From Acidulodesulfobacterium_A sp049965795 (GTDB taxonomy: Bacteria; SZUA-79; Acidulodesulfobacterales; Acidulodesulfobacteraceae): DNA of 54,608 bases. The notes under the pieces were generated by a model. That model saw nothing but the letters and a program-made list of their open reading frames with translations. It did not search any database and was not told the origin of the DNA. The position numbers and the translations under genes were made by a program. Of this stretch, positions 41,405-49,138 are shown one piece after another; position 1 is the stretch's first letter, and every line of letters begins with the position of its first letter. The stretch lies in contig JBMFVW010000009.1 in NCBI GenBank assembly GCA_049965795.1, forward strand, positions 1-54,608. The letters run 5' to 3'.

Positions 41405-41971
41405 ATGGAATTTTTAAATATCTTAAAATATCCAGACCCAAAATTGAGGGTTAAAGCAAGTCCGGTTGAAATCGGCGATATTAAAAACAATATTCGTCTG
41501 ATTAAAAGTTTAGTTTATACTATGTATAAAGCAGACGGTATCGGGCTTGCCGCTACGCAGGCGGGTATAAATAAACGCATAATAGTTTTAGACTTAGCCA
41601 GAAAAAAAGATAAGGAAATATCGTTTTCGCTCGACGAAGATAATATTCTTACGGCAAATAAAAACTTAATAATAGCCGTAAATCCTGAAATAATATTTAA
41701 GGATGGAAAAACGACCTATGAAGAAGGATGCCTCTCTATTCCTAATTTTAACGCAGACGTGGACAGGTTTTTTGAAATAAAAGTCAGGGCATACGATATT
41801 TCCGGAAATGAGTTTATAATGGAAGCAAAAGATTTGCTTTCTATAGCTTTTCAGCATGAAATAGACCATCTCGACGGAATTTTATTTATAGATAAAGTTT
41901 CTCCGTTAAAACGCTCCTTATATAACGCTTCGCTTAAGAAAAAAAAGAAATTAGAGCATGCAGCCTCTTAA
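41405..41971 (+). CDS. def: Peptide deformylase
   Basis: Removes the N-formyl group from nascent proteins. The 188-residue product has motif 1 GIGLAATQAG (about residues 48-57), motif 2 EEGCLSIP (about 111-118; metal-binding Cys) and motif 3 QHEIDHLDG (about 150-158; two metal His and catalytic Glu). The start is uncertain: ATG 41405 has no Shine-Dalgarno at normal distance. The strong GGGAGG (41380-41385) instead serves a two-codon ORF ATG-CAG-TAA (41388-41396) or an ATT at 41396 in the def frame. The 3' end overlaps fmt by 14 bases. Confidence 0.95.
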   Translation: MEFLNILKYPDPKLRVKASPVEIGDIKNNIRLIKSLVYTMYKADGIGLAATQAGINKRIIVLDLARKKDKEISFSLDEDNILTANKNLIIAVNPEIIFKDGKTTYEEGCLSIPNFNADVDRFFEIKVRAYDISGNEFIMEAKDLLSIAFQHEIDHLDGILFIDKVSPLKRSLYNASLKKKKKLEHAAS

Positions 41972-43058
41972 AACGGTTTTTATGGGGACGCCTGAAATTG
42001 CTTCCCGTTCATTGCTTGATATATTAAAACTACAGGAAAACGGCATCGTCGATTTACAGGCAGTTTATACAAAGCCCCCCGTATGGGATTCTAAAAAAAA
42101 AGAATACATTGAATCGCCGGTCGAAAAAATTGCCCGCGAAAACCGTATTGATTTAAGAACGCCTAAAACCTTTAAAAATAATAGGGAAGAAACGGATTTT
42201 TTAAAAATCCTTGCTCCTGACCTTATAATCGTAGTCGCTTTCGGACTCATTCTTCCGCCTGATATTTTAAATATACCGGTATTTGGAGTATTAAATCTGC
42301 ATCCTTCTCTTTTGCCGGATTTAAGGGGTCCAAGCCCCATACACTATACGATATTAAAAAGGATGAAATTCGGCGGAGTTACTATAATGGCTATGAATGA
42401 AGGCGTAGATACCGGTCCTTTGGCGGCTCAGCAAAGAATTGCTTTAGACAAAAACGAAAATTTTTCCGGTCTTTACGAAAAATTATCATCAGCCGGTTCT
42501 CTTCTGCTTTCCGGAGTAGTAGAGACTGTATATAGCCATAGAATAAATTTTTTTGAATGCGGATATGTTCAGGATTCGGTAAAAAAAGAAGGCGATACGG
42601 CGCATGATGCAACAACTCTAATAAAGCAGGAAGAATTGCGCATAGATTTTTCCAAGGAAGAACCTGATGCTATATATGCAAAAATAAGGGCTTTTTCCGA
42701 AGCGGGGGGAGCTTTTTTTATTTTTAAAAACAAAAACATAAAAATATTGGAAGCAGAATTAATAGTCGATGATACATGCGAAAAAAAGGACTTTCAACGT
42801 CAAACATTCGAATATTTTGATTATTGCGGCGGTTTTTCGGATATTTATAAAAAAGAAATAGAAAAAATATCTTCTAAAGGCAATATTATCCCCTGTACGG
42901 CCGTCGTCGCAAACAAAACGGGACTGCTTATTTCCACATTGAAAAAAGGGGTTTATATACGGCTGATAAAACTTAAACCGGAAGGCAGGAATGTTATGGG
43001 CTATAACGATATCGTCAACGGATTTAGAATAAAACAGGGCGACTCTATATGTCTTTAA
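41958..43058 (+). CDS. fmt: Methionyl-tRNA formyltransferase
   Basis: Formylates initiator Met-tRNA using 10-formyl-tetrahydrofolate. The 366-residue product starts LKTVFMGTPEIASRSLLDIL and has the catalytic core VVAFGLILPPDILNIPVFGVLNLHPSLLPDLRGPSPIHYTIL (about residues 93-134) with the invariant N/H/D arrangement, then GVTIMAMNEGVDTGPLAAQ. The C-terminal tRNA-binding domain is longer than in E. coli (315 residues), with a polar insert around residues 270-300. Translational coupling with def (14-base overlap) and DUF116 (10-base overlap) is evident. Confidence 0.96.
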   Translation: MQPLKTVFMGTPEIASRSLLDILKLQENGIVDLQAVYTKPPVWDSKKKEYIESPVEKIARENRIDLRTPKTFKNNREETDFLKILAPDLIIVVAFGLILPPDILNIPVFGVLNLHPSLLPDLRGPSPIHYTILKRMKFGGVTIMAMNEGVDTGPLAAQQRIALDKNENFSGLYEKLSSAGSLLLSGVVETVYSHRINFFECGYVQDSVKKEGDTAHDATTLIKQEELRIDFSKEEPDAIYAKIRAFSEAGGAFFIFKNKNIKILEAELIVDDTCEKKDFQRQTFEYFDYCGGFSDIYKKEIEKISSKGNIIPCTAVVANKTGLLISTLKKGVYIRLIKLKPEGRNVMGYNDIVNGFRIKQGDSICL

Positions 43059-43822
43059 AAAAAGAACATGTTTATTTTTTAAAGATAATATCCGTTTCTC
43101 TAATCGTTATTTTATCCGTATTTCTGCTTCTTTTCTGGATAATATCCGGCGGGTTGGAAAAAATCAGCCCATATTTGCCGTTATATATTTTTTTTGCTTT
43201 AGATTTTGTACTGCTTTTGGTTATTCTTATTTTTTTTGCCGGATTGATAGGCAGGCGCAAAAACGGCGGAAAATCTTTTCTCGTTTATCCGGCTCGGTAT
43301 ATTTTGATAAAAATTCTTTATCCGATGGCTTTTTTTATCACTTCCGTATTCAGGATAAACAGGGACAAAATGCAGGCTTCTTTTGTCGAAATAAACAATT
43401 TTCTTCTTTTTTCGTTAAATAAAAACGTAGCTTTCGACAGAATATTGATCCTGCTCCCCCACTGCCTTCAGCTCCATAACTGCAAGGCTAAAATTACGGA
43501 TGATATAAATAACTGCTTGAATTGCGGAAAATGCAACATAAAAGAGCTTGCGGAACTTTCAAAAAAGAAAGGCATATTTATGGCAGTTGCTACCGGAGGC
43601 ACGCTTGCGCGCAGAGTTATAGAGGAAAAGCGGCCTAAAGCCGTTATAGCCGTTGCATGCGAAAGAGATTTAAGTTCGGGGATTATAGACAGTTTCCCGC
43701 TTTTTGTTTACGGTCTGCCCAATATGAGACCTAACGGGCCTTGCAGGGATACCCTTGTCGATGTAGGCGCTCTATACGAACTAATAGAAAAGATTTGCCC
43801 CCGGATTTCGGAGAAAGTTTAA
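43049..43822 (+). CDS. DUF116 family membrane protein
   Basis: 257 residues. Two N-terminal transmembrane segments (about residues 10-33 and 42-66) precede a cytoplasmic DUF116 domain. That domain contains ILILLPHCLQLHNCKAKITDDINNCLNCGKCNI (cysteines about residues 138-166), FMAVATGGTLARRVIEEKRPKAVIAVACERDLSSGI and NGPCRDTLVDV. The cysteine pattern CLNCGKCN could bind metal or an Fe-S cluster. DUF116 genes commonly sit next to def and fmt, as here, but the function is not established. It overlaps the fmt stop by 10 bases. Confidence 0.88.
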   Translation: MSLKKEHVYFLKIISVSLIVILSVFLLLFWIISGGLEKISPYLPLYIFFALDFVLLLVILIFFAGLIGRRKNGGKSFLVYPARYILIKILYPMAFFITSVFRINRDKMQASFVEINNFLLFSLNKNVAFDRILILLPHCLQLHNCKAKITDDINNCLNCGKCNIKELAELSKKKGIFMAVATGGTLARRVIEEKRPKAVIAVACERDLSSGIIDSFPLFVYGLPNMRPNGPCRDTLVDVGALYELIEKICPRISEKV

Positions 43823-43900
43823 TTTTTACAAATATTAAAAATAAGTATTACAAGAACTGTACGTATTAATTGACCTTTTTAGTTAATGCAGAAAATAAGA

Positions 43901-43996
43901 TCTGACACTTTTTCCTTTGACACGGCGAAAGTTTAATATTTTACTTAATAATCAGGCTGTTTCATTGAACTTTACAATTTCTATCGGCAATTTTGT
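43901..43996. repeat. Dispersed repeat element downstream of the phenylacetate-CoA-ligase-like gene
   Basis: TCTGACACTTTTTCC (43901-43915) is a terminal-repeat copy. CATTGAACTTTACAATTTC followed by TATCGGCAATTTTGTG (43963-43996) is the second recurring segment. The element ends 2 bases before the TAA (complement of 43999-44001) of the - strand gene. Confidence 0.65.
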
Positions 43997-43998
43997 GT

Positions 43999-45321
43999 TT
44001 ATAACTTCTTTCTTAAGTCATTTATCCTTTTGGCTTTACCCTGGCTTCTTTCGATAGTTTTAGGCGGAACGGCGGTTATTTTCGTCCTGATACCGATAAG
44101 TTCGTATATTTTGTGGGATATTTCTTTCGTAACCGCTTCGATTTTAGTTTCGCCGCCGTTAAAAATTTCTTCTTTGGGTTCAACTATTATGTTCATTTTA
44201 TCCAAAAGATTTTCGGTATATAATTCTATTAAATAGACGGGCTCTAAATAATCGAGCTTGAATAAAACGGATTCTATCTGAGATGGAAAAACGTTAACCC
44301 CTTTTAAAATTATCATGTCGTCCGTTCTTCCTTTTATTTTGTCCATCCTGACGAAAGTTCTGCCACATCTGCACTTTTCTCTAGTAAGTCTCGTTATGTC
44401 TTTTGTTCTGAATCTTATTACCGGCATTGCCTCTCTGTTAAGGCTGGTCAATACAAGTTCCCCGGTTTCGCCGTCTTTTAAAACTTCCCCCGTTTCGGGG
44501 TTTATTATTTCCGGAAAAAAATTATCTTCGTTTATATGAAGTCCGTCTTTATAAACACATTCATATGCTACGCCGGGGCCGATTATTTCGCTCAAGCCGT
44601 ATATATCGTAAGCATCTATTTTAAGCGAACTTTCTATTTTTCGTCTGAGTTCGCCGGACCACGGTTCAGCCCCGAAAATACCTTTTTTTAATTTAATATT
44701 TGATTTATCGCTAATTTTTTTATTTATTTCCTCGGAGAGAAAAAGAGCGTAAGAAGGTGTACAGAGAAGAACCGTTGCGCCGATATCCTGCATCATGGTA
44801 AGCTGCCTTTCCGTGAAACCGGTTGACATAGGAATAATCATTAAACCTAATTCCTGCGCCCCGTAATGAAATCCTAATCCTCCAGTAAAAAGTCCGTAAC
44901 CGTAAGCATTCTGTGCTATATCTTTTTTAGAAATACCGGCTGCGCAAAAAACTCTCGCCATTAACTTTGACCATATTTTAATATCGTTTTTTGTATATCC
45001 TGCTATAATAGGTTTTCCGGTAGTGCCCGAGGATGCGTGTATTCTTATTATTTTATTTAAGGGCTGAGAAAAAATTCCGAACGGATAATTGTTCACAAGG
45101 TCTGATTTATATGTAAAAGGCATGTTCTTTAATTGGTCGGTCGATTTTACTTTTTCGATATCGCCTAAATTTTTAATTCCGCATTCCTCTAATTTTGTTT
45201 TTAAGAAACCTCCGCCGGAAAATATAAGTTTCAAAGTTTTTTTCAATCTTTCCGTTTGAATCTGCGACAGTTCGGAACGGCCGATAGTTTCGTATTTTTT
45301 TTCGTAATATTTTATATTCAT
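43999..45321 (-). CDS. Phenylacetate-CoA ligase family (AMP-forming aryl-CoA ligase)
   Basis: 440-residue ANL-superfamily adenylate-forming enzyme. Motifs: the P-loop-like RIHASSGTTGKPIIAGY (about residues 92-108), YGYGLFTGGLGFHYGAQELGLMIIP, DIYGLSEIIGPGVAYEC (about 237-253), LNREAMPVIRFRTKDITRL, and the C-terminal lysine region ILKGVNVFPSQIE. Typical length for PaaK is about 430-440. Coupling with iorB (ATGA overlap) and iorA suggests interconversion of aryl acids and their CoA esters derived from aromatic amino acids, with ATP formation or consumption. Substrate (phenylacetate, indoleacetate or other) is not deducible. Confidence 0.9.
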   Translation of the reverse strand: MNIKYYEKKYETIGRSELSQIQTERLKKTLKLIFSGGGFLKTKLEECGIKNLGDIEKVKSTDQLKNMPFTYKSDLVNNYPFGIFSQPLNKIIRIHASSGTTGKPIIAGYTKNDIKIWSKLMARVFCAAGISKKDIAQNAYGYGLFTGGLGFHYGAQELGLMIIPMSTGFTERQLTMMQDIGATVLLCTPSYALFLSEEINKKISDKSNIKLKKGIFGAEPWSGELRRKIESSLKIDAYDIYGLSEIIGPGVAYECVYKDGLHINEDNFFPEIINPETGEVLKDGETGELVLTSLNREAMPVIRFRTKDITRLTREKCRCGRTFVRMDKIKGRTDDMIILKGVNVFPSQIESVLFKLDYLEPVYLIELYTENLLDKMNIIVEPKEEIFNGGETKIEAVTKEISHKIYELIGIRTKITAVPPKTIERSQGKAKRINDLRKKL

Positions 45322-45923
45322 AATGAAGATCTTCCTTTCAGAAACGCTTTTATATTTAAATCTGAAGTTTTTTCGGGAACGTTTTTTTCAATAGTTTTCA
45401 GCCAAATATTTTCTTTTATGTCCGTAAAAACGGATAACGCTCCTATGAGTACTATATTTGAAACTTTGACGTTTCCGAGATTTTCAGCAATCAGTTTGTC
45501 GTCCAAAAGAGTCAAAGATTTAAAATTATCCTTTAAAAGCGAGGCGGCGGAATATACATCTGTAAAATTATTTCCGATTGTATCATTTTTGGTTTTAGAA
45601 GTCCACGCAGGAGTTTTACCGTCGTTTGACGAAACTATTATCGTATCTTTGTTTGCGAAACTGCCGGTATATCTTAAAGTTTCATAAATATCGAAAGAAA
45701 GAATCGCCGTAGCGCTTTTTTCCGGTATGAGCGGAGAAAATATTTTTTTTCCGAATCTTATATGCGTTGAAACAGAACCTCCCCTCTGCGACATTCCGTG
45801 CACTTCAGAGGTTTTAATATCCATACCGCTTTCAAATGCCGCAAGGCTGATAATCCTGCCGGCAAGTACGACGCCCTGTCCTCCTATTCCGCAAATTAAT
45901 ATGTTTTGAGTTAAATTGTCCAT
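45318..45923 (-). CDS. iorB: Indolepyruvate oxidoreductase subunit beta
   Basis: 201-residue gamma-domain subunit of the pyruvate:ferredoxin oxidoreductase superfamily. It starts TQNILICGIGGQGVVLAGRIISLAAFESGMDIKTSEVHGMSQRGGSVSTHIRFG, the IorB hallmark. With IorA it oxidatively decarboxylates indolepyruvate and related aryl pyruvates to aryl-acetyl-CoA with ferredoxin. Its 3' end overlaps the ligase gene by 4 bases and it starts 34 bases after iorA, so the three form an operon. Confidence 0.95.
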   Translation of the reverse strand: MDNLTQNILICGIGGQGVVLAGRIISLAAFESGMDIKTSEVHGMSQRGGSVSTHIRFGKKIFSPLIPEKSATAILSFDIYETLRYTGSFANKDTIIVSSNDGKTPAWTSKTKNDTIGNNFTDVYSAASLLKDNFKSLTLLDDKLIAENLGNVKVSNIVLIGALSVFTDIKENIWLKTIEKNVPEKTSDLNIKAFLKGRSSL

Positions 45924-45957
45924 TTATTTAGCAGTTTTAATTAAATTAATTTATTAT

Positions 45958-47793
45958 TTAATTCTTTATTTCTTCAATAAAATTAAAAACACATATATCT
46001 CTGCATATAGAACATCCTATGCAAGAAGAATCTATAAATGGAACAGGTTTTGCTGCGCCTTGAGGCAGGCGTATAGACGGACACCCCGTCTGCATGCATA
46101 AATCGCATCCCGTGCAGCCGTCCGATATTTTAAATTTTTTCCCCGTATCTATTTTTTTGGGGTATAATACGCAAGGCCTGTTTGTTATAACTACGTTAAG
46201 ATTATTTGAATCAAGCGCTTTTTTTAAAGTTTTAAACGTTTCATTGTAATTGTAGGGGTCTATGGTGTAAATTTCATCGATGCCTATTCCTTCTATAATT
46301 TTTTTGATATCTATTTTGCTTGAAACGGATTGATTAAAGGATAGGTTTTTCCCTGTTCCGGGATGATCCTGTCCTCCTGTCATCGCCGTAGTGGAGTTGT
46401 CCAGAATAATAGCGGTAAATTTTGCGTTATTATATTTTGCGTCTATGAGAGATGTTATGCCTGAATGGAAAAATGTCGAATCGCCCATAATTCCAACGGT
46501 TTTTTTATGCGAAGATTTTGTAGCCGACAAACCTTGCGCGGCGCCGAATGCAAGCCCCATAGAAATACAGCTGTCCATTGCATTAAGAGGCGGAAGCGCT
46601 CCAAGTGTATAGCATCCTATATCGCCCATAACGGGAACTTTTAATTTTTTAAGAGCGTAAAATACCGAAGTGTGGGGGCATCCGCTGCACAAAGCCGGAA
46701 ATCTGGGCGGCAGGGGATTAGACAAACTAATACGTATGTCTTTACCGGCATTTTTTTCTTTATCCGCCGTTTTTTTGCCTTTAAAAAAACCTGCTTTTTT
46801 AAGTCCGAATAATACTATGTCGGGATTTAATTCTCCGTCCCTCGGAAAATATTCTTTGCCCTTTAATTCGATGCCGAGCGAAGCAATTTCGTTTTGTATA
46901 AAAGGTTCCAACTCCTCAATTATGACAATATTTTTAACGTTTTTTACAAAATCTTTAATTAATAAATCCGGAAGCGGATAAGAAAAAGAAAGTTTTAAAA
47001 AAGAAGCGAAAGGCGCAATTTCTTTGGCATATTGATAAGAAATGCCGCTTGTAATTATACCGAATTCTCTATCGTTATATTCAACGGTGTTTAATCCTGA
47101 GCCGTTAGAAAAATCTATAAGCCGTTTCAGCCTTTCTAAGGCGGCTTTGTGTCTTTTTCTTGCGTAAACCGGAACCATAACGAATTTTTCTATATCTTTT
47201 TTGTAAGTATTTTCCGTATTTTTTCGTTCTCCGTCAAACGGAAATTTGCCGGAGAAAACGGCGATGCTTCTTGAATGGGATATTCTCGTAACTGTTCTTA
47301 AAATAACCGGAGTATCGAATTCTTCGCTTACGTCGAAAGCTTTTGAAGTAAAGTCTAAACATTCCTGGCTGTCCGAAGGTTCGAACATGGGTATTTTAGC
47401 AAATTTTGAATAAAGCCTGTTGTCTTGTTCGTTTTGAGAGCTGTGCATTCCGGGATCGTCGGCGGTAACTACGACTAATCCTCCTCTTACTCCCGTAAGC
47501 GCAAGAGTCATAAGCGGGTCGGAGGCGACGTTTAATCCGACGTGTTTAGTCGTAAACATTGCCCTTTTGCAGCCTATAGACGTTCCTACAGCTATTTCTA
47601 ATGCTGTTTTTTCATTGATAGACCAGTTTACTATTGCGCCGCTGTTTAATTTAGATAAATATGGAAGTATTTCCGAACTCGGCGTTCCGGGGTAGCCGAC
47701 AGCCGTATAAACGCCTGCTTTTGCTCCGCCTAAAGCTATTGCCTCATTTCCGGTAAGAAGTAATTTTGAAAAGTCTAAAGTTTTATTATGCAA
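45958..47793 (-). CDS. iorA: Indolepyruvate ferredoxin oxidoreductase subunit alpha
   Basis: About 611 residues from the TTG at 47793. N-terminal LLLTGNEAIALGGAKAGVYTAVGYPGTPSSEI, THHVG-like FTTKHVGLNVASDPLMT, and the thiamine diphosphate region GDIGCYTLGALPPLNAMDSCISMG and GIMGDSTFFHSGI are characteristic. The C-terminus has two [4Fe-4S] ferredoxin motifs (CTGCDLCMQTGCP and CIGCSICRDIC). An ATG at 47940 would add 49 hydrophobic, AT-encoded residues with no counterpart in the family, so I prefer the TTG (weak ribosome-binding site). The enzyme oxidises aryl pyruvates in aromatic amino acid fermentation and needs anoxia. Confidence 0.92.
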   Translation of the reverse strand: MHNKTLDFSKLLLTGNEAIALGGAKAGVYTAVGYPGTPSSEILPYLSKLNSGAIVNWSINEKTALEIAVGTSIGCKRAMFTTKHVGLNVASDPLMTLALTGVRGGLVVVTADDPGMHSSQNEQDNRLYSKFAKIPMFEPSDSQECLDFTSKAFDVSEEFDTPVILRTVTRISHSRSIAVFSGKFPFDGERKNTENTYKKDIEKFVMVPVYARKRHKAALERLKRLIDFSNGSGLNTVEYNDREFGIITSGISYQYAKEIAPFASFLKLSFSYPLPDLLIKDFVKNVKNIVIIEELEPFIQNEIASLGIELKGKEYFPRDGELNPDIVLFGLKKAGFFKGKKTADKEKNAGKDIRISLSNPLPPRFPALCSGCPHTSVFYALKKLKVPVMGDIGCYTLGALPPLNAMDSCISMGLAFGAAQGLSATKSSHKKTVGIMGDSTFFHSGITSLIDAKYNNAKFTAIILDNSTTAMTGGQDHPGTGKNLSFNQSVSSKIDIKKIIEGIGIDEIYTIDPYNYNETFKTLKKALDSNNLNVVITNRPCVLYPKKIDTGKKFKISDGCTGCDLCMQTGCPSIRLPQGAAKPVPFIDSSCIGCSICRDICVFNFIEEIKN

Positions 47794-47976
47794 AAAAATA
47801 TGTCCGTATTTATTATTTACGTTATATATTTTTAAACAGCAATATACAATATAGAAGATGAACAAAAAAAAATAAAGGAAAAAACAAAGAATTATATATA
47901 TAATCGCATATTTTACAGACAAAAAAATAACCGGCTGCAATATGTATAAAATATATGTGATATATATAATGACAAA

Positions 47977-48077
47977 AGAGTAATCCGATTAAATACGCGC
48001 ACCTCGAATCGATACCGTTGCTTTCTTTCGAACCTGGCGGGGTTTTCGGTCTTAATGCCGTACCGTCGGATTACTCT
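47977..48077 (-). ncRNA. ffs: Signal recognition particle RNA (4.5S-type, small bacterial)
   Basis: On the - strand the ends AGAGTAATCCGA and TCGGATTACTCT are perfectly complementary (48066-48077 with 47977-47988), closing a 101-base hairpin. Its tip contains CAGG-TTC-GAAA-GAA-AGCA, the conserved domain IV that binds Ffh: the symmetric CAGG/AGCA loop capped by a GNRA tetraloop. A TATAAT (complement of 48083-48088) lies 5 bases upstream, and the 3' end runs into TTTT. The RNA targets membrane and secreted proteins to the translocon. Confidence 0.93.
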
Positions 48078-48082
48078 ATAAG

Positions 48083-48088
48083 ATTATA
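48083..48088 (-). promoter_or_regulatory. -10 box of the SRP RNA gene
   Basis: TATAAT on the - strand, correctly spaced for a start at 48077. The matching -35 region (TTTTAA-like) is weak and overlaps the 3' end of the EncFtn gene. Confidence 0.55.
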
Positions 48089-48120
48089 ACATAGGCGCAA
48101 GGTTTTAAAAAGCATTATTT

Positions 48121-48375
48121 TTAATCGTGATGAAGAAATTTGTCGTCCTGAACCTTGTCGTGTTTTCTTATATATTCCATAAGCATTGCGGCATGCTCTT
48201 TTTCTTCGTCCCTGTTATGCGCAAGAATATGTTTTAATTCTTCGTCCGCCGTATATTCAATTCTTTCCTGATACCAGTTAATTGCTTGAAATTCTTCAAT
48301 AAGCGATTGTCTTGCCATTTCTAAATTTCTTGTTTCTTCGCTTAAAGCATCGTCTAAATGGTGTTCTTCGCACAT
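48121..48375 (-). CDS. Encapsulated-ferritin-like (EncFtn) half-ferritin
   Basis: 84-residue two-helix half-ferritin. It has the EncFtn pattern LIEEFQAINWYQERIEYTADEELKHILAHNRDEEKEHAAMLMEYIRKHD, with the ferroxidase ligands Glu in EEFQAINWYQ and Glu and His in EEKEHAAM. EncFtn proteins assemble as annular decamers and oxidise Fe(II), normally inside encapsulin shells directed by a C-terminal targeting peptide. Here the protein ends KVQDDKFLHHD without an obvious targeting peptide, and no encapsulin is in the window. GGAGG precedes the ATG on the - strand. Confidence 0.88.
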   Translation of the reverse strand: MCEEHHLDDALSEETRNLEMARQSLIEEFQAINWYQERIEYTADEELKHILAHNRDEEKEHAAMLMEYIRKHDKVQDDKFLHHD

Positions 48376-48490
48376 TTTACCGTCCTCCTAAATAATTGAT
48401 TAATACGATTAATCGGTTATATTAAATTCAAGAAATTATTTCGTTTTTACAATTATAACAAAACACCGCATAAATTAAAACCTTAATCCT

Positions 48491-48564
48491 GCAACCCAAA
48501 ATTGCCTATAGGAAAATGTGTCAGATTACCTAAATACGGGGACAGAATTCAATTCTGTCCCCGT
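48491..48564. repeat. Compact composite repeat with perfect palindrome
   Basis: In one stretch: CAACCCAAAATTGCC (reverse of the TATCGGCAATTTTGGG segment, shortened), GGAAAATGTGTCAGATTACC (48511-48530) and the perfect palindrome ACGGGGACAGAATT-C-AATTCTGTCCCCGT (48536-48564). All three modules seen elsewhere are joined here. The gap 48376-48634 contains this element and otherwise only AT-rich sequence with no recognisable gene. Confidence 0.7.
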
Positions 48565-48634
48565 TTAAAATTAGATAAAGATCTAAGGTAAAAGCCGCCT
48601 TGAAAAAAAGGTTTCAATCGTATAATATTATTAT

Positions 48635-49126
48635 ATGGAAATAGAAAAAAAAATTCTTTTAGCGGTCGATCTAAATTTTGAAACTGGATTCGTGCTTTCG
48701 TCTGCTGCATCTTTTTTTAGGGAATCGGCAGCGAGATTTCAAATACTCCACGTTATCCCTTACGATATTTTTTCTTTTTCCGGCAAAAAAAATTCTATAA
48801 AATCAAAAGCAGAGGAAGTGCATAAATCTATAGAGGATAAATTAAAAGAATCCGGCTTGTATTATTTAAATTATGAGATATTCGTATATACAGGCAATCC
48901 GCAGGAAGAGATTATAAATTTTGCAAAAAAAAACGCTTCCGATATAATTGCCGTAGGAACTCATCAAAGAGTGGGAATTAAAGAGATAATATCAGGTTCC
49001 GTTTCATTTTACGTTGCCAAACATTCCGTGTGTCCGGTGCTTTTAATTCCGCTTAAAAATACGTTGAAATTAACTGCAAAAGAACTGATAAAAGAATCCG
49101 CACTGTCTTTAATAAACCCTTCCTGA
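48635..49126 (+). CDS. Universal stress protein (UspA family)
   Basis: 163-residue USP-fold protein, more divergent than the one at 40157-40603. KKILLAVDLNFETGFVLSSAASFF starts the fold. The C-terminal part reads IIAVGTHQRVGIKEIISGSVSFYVAKHSVCPVLLIPL (about residues 108-144), which keeps the G-x-H-x-R/K-x-G-loop-G-S pattern for nucleotide binding. A 20-residue C-terminal extension follows. The gene lies 12 bases before the FAD-dependent dehydrogenase and is probably cotranscribed with it. No clear Shine-Dalgarno precedes the ATG. Confidence 0.87.
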   Translation: MEIEKKILLAVDLNFETGFVLSSAASFFRESAARFQILHVIPYDIFSFSGKKNSIKSKAEEVHKSIEDKLKESGLYYLNYEIFVYTGNPQEEIINFAKKNASDIIAVGTHQRVGIKEIISGSVSFYVAKHSVCPVLLIPLKNTLKLTAKELIKESALSLINPS

Positions 49127-49138
49127 AGCGATGCTTAT

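Noticed and set aside
47794..47940. N-terminal extension of iorA from ATG 47940
   Set aside because: It would add 49 hydrophobic, AT-encoded residues that have no counterpart in IorA proteins; the TTG at 47793 starts directly before the conserved region.
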